From Parelaphostrongylus tenuis (taxonomy: Eukaryota > Nematoda > Chromadorea > Rhabditida > Metastrongylidae), in assembly GCA_019055375.1 (NCBI GenBank), contig JAHQIW010006329.1:1-64000 (forward strand): 64,000 nucleotides of DNA. The letters are read 5' to 3'. Both the position numbers and the translations under genes were made by a program. Under the pieces are notes generated by a model. That model searched no databases and was not told where the DNA came from. It saw only the letters and a program-made list of their open reading frames with translations. Of the stretch, positions 58,401 to 64,000 are shown in pieces. Each line of letters opens with the position of its first letter. Positions within the stretch are counted from its first letter, which is position 1.

Positions 58401-61177
58401 GATGTCTGCCTTCGATAAGCAGTGGAACTTCAAAATGGTCATTCTAAGTGTTCCAATGTCATATTCCTTCTAAGTGATTTACCACCTTATCGTGGCTGGA
58501 AGGTGTTTCTGGGTGTCGGGCTGCGAAGTACAGCGGAGGGTTCAGTCCCCAAGCAGCGTCACTCAAGCTCTGGAAGAGTTCAGCGTTTCCACACGGAAGG
58601 CCTAGCTAAGAGTGAAGCGTTCAAGGAATGATTGTCGTCTTGATAGCCACTTTTCGCAAGGTGGTAGTCTCCCTCTGACCCACGAGGCCTGGCGTCCGCT
58701 CAGAGATGGTGACGACCTGAGGAAGCCCCGGCTAAGCTTACCTCTGGACTCCAGGGAACAAAACTACTGAACCAGCTCACTTTCCCTATACTGGGTCCGC
58801 GCGATTCGTGAAGACATCGTCCAGGTGTCCAAGTAATCCAAGTAATGTCATCTTTGAATCAGAAACTTTTAAAGAAGTGATTCTTTGGGCGATTCCCACT
58901 GACGAAGATGCTGCGACTCGAGACGACCATTTAGGGAACCCCTGTGAGGGCGAATAATTGCGGTTCATTGGCACCAAAAAAGGCGAAGACGTCGAGAGGT
59001 CAACCCAATGGACCTTTTGAACATCTTTATGTAAGCTGAGAAGTCTTGAGAAAGTCTTAGGCGGAACCACAACATTGTTTGCCTCGTGTGGACCTCTCAA
59101 GCCCCCTCCAAAGGTAGGCGCGGGCTCGACTTCCGCCTTGGGTCGATTTTTTGAGTTCTCTCTGATATTCTCAGATGAAGTTCTTTTGATCTATCGAGGT
59201 TGAGGAACTACATTCTCAACAGCTGGTTTATGAAAGGTTTGAGTGATTCCAGTTGGGGCACAAATGCGTCCATCCTCTCCTCTCCCTCCTTCCCTCTTTC
59301 CTTCCTTCCTTTCTTCCTTCCTTCCTTCCTTCCTTCCTTCCTTCCTCCCTTCCTCCCTTCCTCCCTCCTTCCCTCCATTTTCGTCTCATACAAATTCGGG
59401 CTCTAACTTCTGTTTGAGCTCTTGTTGAAGCTGGGTAGGCTTTATTTTCGTAAGTTTCAGCTATGTGCAGATCAAAATTCGGTAAGATACATTCGACAGG
59501 TGCGATATGTTCTGCCGAGGTGACGGAGTGATCTACCCGTTGTTTGTTACGGTATTTTTTCCTGAGAGTTAAGGATGTGAAGATCTAATGAGCAGTACTG
59601 ACTGCGGCAGGACTCCTGGGACGTCTATTCTATGTCCTTTTCTCTTCGTTTTCGATCTGCCTTGAGCTCATGATTTTTTGATTAGACCTTTTCATCAGTA
59701 ATTTAGACGAATCATCGAAACTTGCCCGGTTTTCGGGTGTTCTCGCCGTTATAGACAAGTCTGCCACTAATCCTGATTATCGGTTTCTGCCCAACATCTA
59801 TGCGTTTGTTCTTTGAATTTTATGATTCGTTGGTAGGGTGCGTGTGGTGCGGTGGATAGAGGCGCTATGCGGGCGACACACCCGTGGTCAGTGGTTCGAT
59901 CGCGCGCCTCGCGCTCTTCTATCCCACCGAGATTCCAGAGTTGGCGAATTGGAACCTGACGTCTTTGGGAGGATAGCAGCACTGACTTGATGCATCGGTG
60001 GGCCATCGCGAGTCGTCGTAAAGGCATTCCTTTTCACTTCAAACGATGCTACGAATGGGATCCAATGCATGGCGTATTCGCTCAAGACTTGACTCACGTT
60101 TGAAGCGTTTTTCTTTGTCATAAGTGTTCATACGACTTTCACATCTCAGGCCATTGATCCATCTCCATTGTGGATCTCTGTCCAAAAATCATGCCTCATT
60201 TTCTTGAAAATTATGATGCGTTGATAGGGCGTGTGTGGCGCGGTGGATAGAGGTGCTAGGCCAACGACGCACACGTGGTTGATGGTTCGATCCCGCTCCC
60301 CGCGCCCCAAGTCTTCCACCCTTTAGGATCTCGGGGTCGGCGAATTGGTGTCTTGCTTCTTTGGGAGGATAGTAGTACTGAATTGATAGATTGGTAGGCC
60401 ACCGCGAGCCATTGTAAAGGCATTCGAGCTACCCTCAAACAATGATGCGAATGGAGTTCAATGCATAGCGCATCCGCTGAGGGATCAACTAACGCTGGAA
60501 CTTTTTTTACTTTTCCATGAGTGTTTTTTACGATTTTTGATGCCTTCATCAAAATACACAAAAGACAAAACGCCATCGATTGTGGGCCGTTTTTGGTCTT
60601 TAATGATCCGCGCGCTCGTCTAGTGGAGAGAAAGAGGCCATAAATTCCTATTGTCGATCTCTGTCTAAATATCTGTGCAGTTCTTTCTATCCGCAAACTG
60701 ACGTTGACATACGGAAGGTGGCTGAATGGTTAATGATGCTCGTTGTGGAATTGGCCCTCTCGAAACTCTTGCTAAAGTCGCCGACCCCGGAGAAATGAAA
60801 GGCTTGATGAGCCCTGGATGCGCGATAGAACCATCGACAACTTGTGCGTCGAAGGGACCTCTAACTACTGCACCTCTCACGTTTTCTTTCTTAGATTTTT
60901 GTAGAGCTATCAAGGAATATTTTGCTGTAGTTGTAGGATCTATACGTCATCGTTAGTGATAATTCTGATTCTGGCGCTCTTCACCATTTCTGTGTTTTAA
61001 AGCCACTTTGCTGACGAGATAAGAGTGGTTATACTGTCAAGTTCATTGGATATGTTTTCTTTTATTTAGCGATGTCTGGACCATATGGCCAGCCAGGTTA
61101 CAATCCACAGTATCAAAATCCGTATCCAGCCGGTGCAGCTCCGCCACCACCAGGATGGCAAGGAGGACAACAGCAAG
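49500..61177 (+). CDS. 5' end of a gene for a Pro/Gly/Tyr/Gln-rich protein, three exons, incomplete
   Basis: Exon 1: the T-rich acceptor CTCGTTTCCAG is followed by a 47-base leader with stops, then ATG at 49547 and MYSGSRQE, leaving in phase 1 at GTGAGT after 49571. Exon 2: 50972-51022 (phase 1-1) reads EYLHQSTPGYNQGYQS, with a GTAAAT donor. Exon 3: 61070-61177 (phase 1-1) after TTTTATTTAG reads SGPYGQPGYNPQYQNPYPAG then AAPPPPGWQGGQQQ, with a GTGAGC donor. The leader exon suits spliced-leader addition. Introns are about 1.4 and 10.0 kb and packed with transposons. The next exons are beyond the window or unrecognised. Such PGY-rich N-termini occur in penta-EF-hand proteins, annexins, scramblases and RNA-binding proteins, so I do not choose. 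Exon 3 contains its own ATG (61072) and could instead start a shorter transcript. Confidence 0.6.
50036..50820. mobile_element. Long-TIR element carrying a mariner relic
   Basis: The outer arms are inverted repeats of about 120 bp. ACTTTATATGATGGTTTTAT and GATGACAACTTTTGTACTC at 50100-50150 mirror TTGTCATCTTCAAAGTACTG and CATATAAAGTATC at about 50720-50756. The interior on the minus strand contains the mariner catalytic motif LLHDNA followed by a stop and HVAKLIENVIK (50345-50280). N-terminal scraps lie to its right (about 50480-50620), and a PSAYH-type block lies further left. It lies in intron 1 of the gene at 49500. Confidence 0.65.
51060..51750 (-). mobile_element. Mariner relic, internally deleted
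   Basis: Collinear with the relic at 1820-2970, without its SINEs. Left end GTTGTGCAAAAGTTCTGGGC, right end CTACCAATGAAAAGACATAA. The minus strand holds scraps of the C-terminal and N-terminal parts of a transposase and no catalytic core. It lies in intron 2 of the gene at 49500. Confidence 0.65.
51760..52710. other. Intronic stretch with nothing recognised
   Basis: Part of the 10-kb intron 2. No exon in phase 1-1 was found. Confidence 0.35.
52718..53474. mobile_element. Foldback element (long-TIR MITE), family C
   Basis: The left arm has GATGAAGAAACGCTCCTCTC, then CATTCGAAGGCCTTAATCTC and TGGCTAC. The right arm has the complements, near GTAGCCAGCGATTTAAGCTT and GAGAGGGATCGTTTCTTTAT. The arms stay similar for well over 100 bp. 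The best relative is 61228-62004. Confidence 0.75.
53930..54000 (-). repeat. tRNA-derived SINE head, family F
   Basis: The minus strand reads GGTGACGCAGTGGTTAGCGA and ends with TGTTCGATT in place of a full B box. Confidence 0.55.
54236..54345 (+). repeat. tRNA-derived SINE, family E, degraded
   Basis: Contains ATCACGGGTTCAAAGCTATC and a tail CTCATATCTCAGTATTCTTG, similar to the copy 330 bp downstream. Confidence 0.5.
54565..54700 (+). repeat. tRNA-derived SINE, family E
   Basis: Head TATAGCGCTGTGGGTAATCA, the block CCGGAAAGGGTAATCACGGG and the B box GGGTTCGAAGCC. Confidence 0.6.
54812..55250. mobile_element. Foldback element, family C, short form
   Basis: The left arm GAGGAACTTTTCATAGGAGT and the right arm ATTCCTACGAAAAGTTCCTC are near-complements. 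The next inward blocks (GACGTCAAGCTACAGCCCCA and GGCGACGTGGAGCTGTCATC) also pair. The middle is only about 150 bp. Confidence 0.75.
55255..55395 (-). repeat. tRNA-derived SINE, family F
   Basis: The minus strand begins GCGGAGTGGCGCAGTGGTTA, has the B box GGCTCGATCCCG and ends in the complement of TTTATGAATGTCGTAGAAGA. This is the cleanest family F copy. Confidence 0.75.
55400..55790. other. GC-richer stretch with open frames, not called
   Basis: A plus-strand frame of 116 codons and a minus-strand one overlap here. Composition is Arg/Ser/Pro-heavy, as expected for GC-rich non-coding DNA, and no splice context is seen. Confidence 0.3.
55780..56310. repeat. Three diverged tandem units with a palindromic core
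   Basis: Each unit has an ACCGCG-like lead and a GTGTAC palindromic core, followed by about 100 bp ending in a CCCTTTTTGA-type block. Cores start at 55806, 55990 and 56208, so spacing is 184 and 218 bp. The first core, GTGTACACTATAGTGTACAC at 55806-55825, is a perfect 20-bp palindrome. The other two differ at a few positions. Function is unknown. Confidence 0.7.
56320..57360. other. GC-richer repeat-like DNA, not identified
   Basis: Around 56815-57240 the DNA is Gly/Pro-codon rich with C and G runs (for example GGTACCCCCTCCC), resembling LINE leader sequence, but it matches nothing else in the window. No exon was recognised. Confidence 0.3.
57470..57800. mobile_element. Mariner N-terminal pieces in inverted order
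   Basis: 57505-57680 (+) reads YEWRVGENAGDAARKVNEAW, then GGGSIVERSARKWFAMFKAG and NSLEDQSCLGRPQ, the DNA-binding part of a mariner transposase ending at a TAA. 57690-57790 (-) carries a second copy of the first part (ENASEAERKI). So the two N-terminal ends face each other, making a palindromic relic. No catalytic domain is present. Confidence 0.75.
57801..58477. other. Intronic stretch with nothing recognised
   Basis: No supported feature. Confidence 0.35.
58478..58790 (+). repeat. Shared leader-like repeat
   Basis: Matches 35470-35770. Here it is better preserved (TGGCTGGAAGGTGTTTCTGG, GCCCCGGCTAAGCTTACCTC), with no RTE coding part recognised after it. Confidence 0.55.
58791..59270. other. 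Stretch with nothing secure
   Basis: A 104-codon minus-strand frame (58786-59100) has no recognised motif and lies just after the leader-like repeat; it is probably repeat DNA. Confidence 0.3.
59271..59378. repeat. Poly-pyrimidine CCTT microsatellite
   Basis: About 108 bases of almost pure C/T on the plus strand, mainly CCTT repeats with CCCTT and CCTC variants. Such mirror-like pyrimidine tracts can form triplex DNA. The overlapping open frames (poly Leu-Pro-Ser or Glu-Gly-Arg-Lys) are artefacts. Confidence 0.9.
59828..60110 (+). repeat. tRNA-derived SINE, family B
   Basis: Head GTGTGGTGCGGTGGATAGAG, B box GTGGTTCGATCGCG, then body blocks GGAGGATAGCAGCACTGACT and CAAACGATGCTACGAATGGG. About 280 bp. 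It is a reference copy of the family. Confidence 0.8.
60225..60510 (+). repeat. tRNA-derived SINE, family B
   Basis: Head GTGTGGCGCGGTGGATAGAG, B box TGGTTCGATCCCGC, body collinear with the copy 400 bp upstream. The A and B boxes are near consensus, so this is one of the least decayed copies. Confidence 0.8.
60720..60895 (-). repeat. tRNA-derived SINE, family B, truncated
   Basis: The minus strand reads GAGAGGTGCAGTAGTTAGAG and GATGGTTCTATCGCG, with a following GGGGTCGGCGACTT block. The body stops early. Confidence 0.6.
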
Positions 61178-61227
61178 GTGAGCTTTCCTCCAAAATTCTT
61201 TCAAAGTGTGATCGACAGGAAATTTCG

Positions 61228-62004
61228 GTTTTTTTCCGTTATACGGCAGTAGATGAGGAGACGACCCTGCTCGTTGGAAAGGAGTTTTTAGCATTGGTGT
61301 TAGTAATCATTAGAAAGCTTAAATCACTGGCTACTGCTCCACGTAACCCTTTTTATCAAAAATCATTTTATAGTGCTGTTGCAGAAAGAAATTTTTTGTG
61401 TTTCCCACGCGCATATTTCTCGACGGGCAGAACTTTTTCTTCAATTTATAAGTAACTGTTCGATAGCGCAAGTTTCAACGATTCCAGCATTATGATTATT
61501 TTTCAGAAAAACAGTTTCACTACAATATAGCTGAGGAAATAAGATTGTGTTTCACATACGCGGCGCATTTGCTCGTCGGCTAGTGAGTGTGCTGGAGGGT
61601 GGAGGGGGCGAGGCCGGCACGTGGTTTCGGTACGACAATCGGTCGATCGATCGCGTTGGGGTGGCTCACATGTGGAGTGCATTTTTTGTTGTTAAATTCA
61701 GGATTTTTCTCCGCTTTTAAAGATACTCTGGATAAAGTGTATGAATGTGATACTACAAGATATCCTCTACACGTTCCTATGCTTTTCGTGCTTCTGGCGG
61801 ATTAATATTGAAAGCGCACGGCTGGTGTAAAACATAGTTTTGTTTCAGATGCTACATTGTAAAAGGGTCTTTTCAAAAAAGGATCTCGTAGCGTAGTAGC
61901 TAGAGATTTAAGCTTCGAATGATCACCAACACTCTTTAAAGAAGTTCTTGTTCAACGAAAGGGTTGGTTTCTTCATCCGCGCCGTCTAACGGAAATGTAC
62001 TGAG
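61228..62004. mobile_element. Foldback element (long-TIR MITE), family C, reference copy
   Basis: The arms pair over about 150 bp or more: left TTCCGTTATACGGCAGTAGA and CATTAGAAAGCTTAAATCAC, right GATTTAAGCTTCGAATGATC and CCGCGCCGTCTAACGGAAAT. The middle holds GC-rich unique sequence. It starts 50 bp after the donor of the exon at 61070-61177, so it lies at the start of that gene's third intron. Confidence 0.8.
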
Positions 62005-62139
62005 ACTTATATTTAGCCGCTTCTTCAGCAATAGGATGACGTCATAATTTTAGTTCCAGTAATGTTAAATACGAAACCTTCAACCTTGGATGGGAATGAA
62101 CCGCGCGTCTAACTTTTTTCAAGGTCTAAGGGGGACCCC

Positions 62140-62250
62140 GTAAGTGCGTTGTCAGCACGGTCTTCAGGAAAGGATGAGGCCTGGGTTCAACTCCTGTCCG
62201 AGGTTTTTCTCGATTTGTAGCTCATCTTTCCAAAAGATTTGTGGAAGTCT
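62140..62250 (+). repeat. tRNA-derived SINE, family E
   Basis: Contains GGAAAGGATGAGGCCTGGGT and the B-box-like GGGTTCAACTCCTG. Confidence 0.55.
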
Positions 62251-62254
62251 CGAG

Positions 62255-62550
62255 GTATCCATGCCTCTTATCCACGAACAATGAATGTTTCTAGCGAAGT
62301 AGACGAGGCCATCAAACTTTGAATAGATTAGCGTATAGAGCGCCCAAGTCTGTGAAATACAAGAAGTGAAAGGAGAATTTGACTAGGAAGTGAAACATAT
62401 CTGAGGAGATAGAAAATAGAAGAAAGTCCTATTTCTTGAGAAGAGTCTTTTCGAAATATTTTTAGTGTTGGAAGTAGTCTGATGTGAGTGAACAGATGTT
62501 TAGTTGTTTTGAGTGGAGTTTTCCACTTCACTTCATTTTACACGACCCGG
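62255..62550. other. Stretch with nothing recognised
   Basis: No supported feature. Confidence 0.35.
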
Positions 62551-62554
62551 GTGA

Positions 62555-62805
62555 GTGTGAAGCAGCGTTTAGAGGTGCTGGGCGACACGCGCGCACGTGG
62601 TCGACAGTTTGATCTCGCACCCTAGACTCACCAAGCCCTCATCTTTTCGCGATCGGCGCGTTGGTAACAGACTTGTCTGGGAGGATGGCAGCGCTGACTG
62701 GATACTTCGGTAGACCACCTCGACTCATTGTAAAATACAAGTATACATCCAGTCATCTCTAAGATGCTACGATTGGAGTCCCATTCATGGCTTTGGGTTT
62801 GCTTG
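62555..62805 (+). repeat. tRNA-derived SINE, family B
   Basis: Head AGCAGCGTTTAGAGGTGCTG, decayed B box GACAGTTTGATCTCGC, body block GGGAGGATGGCAGCGCTGAC. Confidence 0.65.
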
Positions 62806-62809
62806 AAGA

Positions 62810-62970
62810 GTTCGTCTTCTTTGTGAATGTCTTGGAATGCTGGTGAGACAGTAATCCTTGAAATCTTAGAGGTGGCCGAACTCAGGCGTTTTCTATGATG
62901 CTCTTGGACTAGTTGCAAGAGGTTGTCGGGATCGGGATTGAACCAATGCTGTTTTCTAATGTTCATCCTG
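62810..62970 (-). repeat. tRNA-derived SINE, family F, degraded
   Basis: The tail TTTGTGAATGTCTTGGAATG and the B-box complement CGGGATTGAACCAATG match the copies at 42415 and 55255. It abuts the family B copy tail to tail. Confidence 0.55.
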
Positions 62971-63370
62971 ATATTTGTGTTGTGAAGCTGCACGAAGCAG
63001 GATTCGATTTGGCAGTTAACTGTCTAATCCTCAAGGTCAAAAGAGCCTTGGAAGTATGAGCTCTTCGCACACGACATCCATCTCATGTTGATAAGACAGT
63101 ATTGCGTGCTTTCATCATGGAAAACATCTTCCCTCCCCTGCTATAAGTAGTGTCTGTACCCGATCCCATCCGAAAAGACTTTGGACATTTGAACAGACTT
63201 CTTCGCCTAAGATTATCACATTGATACGAGAGCAAGCTTCAATTCGCTAGCGACCGTTGTGAACAGGTTTTTATACCTACGCCACCGTAGTTATGTGTTA
63301 GTGAGACCATAATCTATCCCTTTGCCTACCGACTAGGATACGTCACCAACGTGATCCCGCCGCGCGGCGA
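62971..63370. other. Stretch with nothing recognised
   Basis: No supported feature. Confidence 0.35.
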
Positions 63371-63374
63371 GCAT

Positions 63375-63630
63375 TTCCTGGTGCCGAGTGGTTAGTGATG
63401 CAGGTCATCGAGAAGAAGGTATCTGGTCTGATCTCCTCACACTACGTTTCACAACAGATTAGAAGGCAACTGATTATTCACAGAAACCCTCAGTGACTAA
63501 TCGATCTCAGGAAATGTGCTGTGAGGCGTCATGGGAGGAGATCGAACCGGATACCTCATGTACCTTATGATAGCCTATATTGCTAGCCACTGGTCACTAC
63601 GGAGTGTTCGCTGTGCGGGGCGTCGGGGTT
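63375..63630. repeat. Two SINE-like tRNA heads facing each other
   Basis: At 63378 the plus strand reads TGGTGCCGAGTGGTTAGTGA. At 63540-63610 the minus strand reads GTAGTGACCAGTGGCTAGCA and has the B box CCGGTTCGATCTCC. This gives an inverted pair about 160 bp apart. Confidence 0.5.
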
Positions 63631-63839
63631 GGCGGTGTGTCTCAGTCGGTACGCAAAGGGTACAGACTCTTTGGCCCTTTTTTCGCTTTCTAAATCAAGA
63701 AATAGAACGACGATTTTGAGAAATTGGCTCTACGCCTCTTCACCGATTGGAACTGAGGAGGCTGTCGGCGTTAAGCAACCCCTCAGTGATGCAACGTGCA
63801 GTGGGCTCCATCAAGTATATTTTAGAGGTTGATTGAATG

Positions 63840-64000
63840 AACAATTGACCTTTACAGTGACCTGCGGTGGCTTCCCGAACCATTAAGTTAGTTCTGTTAC
63901 TCTCCCGGACAATCCTGGTATCATTTCACCGACTCCGGAGGGAGAGAAACTTTGGTAAGTCTTGGGCTTGGGTCGAATCATTGGTCATGTGTCGTTGCTA
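63840..64000 (-). repeat. tRNA-derived SINE, family B, cut by window end
   Basis: The minus strand ends GAAGCCACCGCAGGTCACTG as in the family B body, with GTCGGTGAAATGATACCAGG before it. The head would lie beyond position 64000. Confidence 0.6.

Noticed and set aside
59200..59428. Poly Leu-Pro-Ser and Glu-Gly-Arg-Lys ORFs
   Set aside because: They are translations of a CCTT microsatellite.
59828..60300. Tandem tRNA genes
   Set aside because: Heads are followed by a conserved 200-bp non-tRNA body shared by dispersed copies; acceptor stems do not pair.
1..64000. CRISPR array, bacterial operon, defence island or provirus
   Set aside because: No regularly spaced identical repeats, no polycistronic bacterial gene layout, no phage or retroviral gag/env or LTR structure; all features are those of a nematode nuclear genome.

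Overview
The window looks like nuclear DNA of a parasitic strongylid nematode, most likely a hookworm-type worm. The evidence is short exons with GT/AG borders and T-rich acceptors (several start exons sit a few bases after a T-rich AG, as expected for spliced-leader addition), astacin metalloprotease exons of the NAS type (catalytic domain plus EGF), and an RTE-clade LINE of a kind I know to be abundant in hookworm genomes. The species call is inference. I see no bacterial operon, CRISPR array, rRNA or convincing functional tRNA gene. Most long open frames are repeats or chance.

Layout. 1-310: 5' leader of an RTE copy whose body lies left of the window. 489-1725 (-): broken astacin gene A. 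1820-2970: mariner relic hit by SINEs. 3.6-9.2 kb: mostly repeats, with a possible start exon at 3599 and a possible minus-strand terminal exon at 9162. 10863-12185 (+): compact three-exon gene for a small unknown protein. 13442-17652 (+): multi-exon unknown gene, possibly reaching 20674. 18.0-21 kb: MITEs and coding-like scraps. 22556-24375 (-): astacin relic B. 25747-29095 (-): near full-length RTE. 31972-33790 (-): astacin C, with a good active-site exon but a lost zinc ligand. 34-42 kb: MITEs, SINEs, RTE scraps and one unknown terminal exon (37073-37291). 46276-48330: Hsmar1-like mariner split by a truncated RTE. 49500-61177+ (+): 5' end of a gene for a Pro/Gly/Tyr/Gln-rich protein with introns of 1.4 and 10 kb full of transposons. 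56-64 kb: very SINE-rich, with a poly-pyrimidine tract and a tandem repeat carrying a perfect 20-bp palindrome.

How it fits together. Host coding capacity is small: two or three plus-strand genes (10.9-12.2, 13.4-17.7 and 49.5-61+ kb) and three scattered members of one astacin family on the minus strand. All three astacin loci carry lesions, and the two with a recognisable active site have each lost a different zinc-binding histidine. The rest is transposon history: RTE, several mariner relics, at least four foldback/MITE families and four tRNA-derived SINE families, often nested. I found no clearly new molecular system. The most interesting points are the astacin decay pattern, the nested mariner/RTE, the intronic long-TIR elements and the unknown spliced genes.
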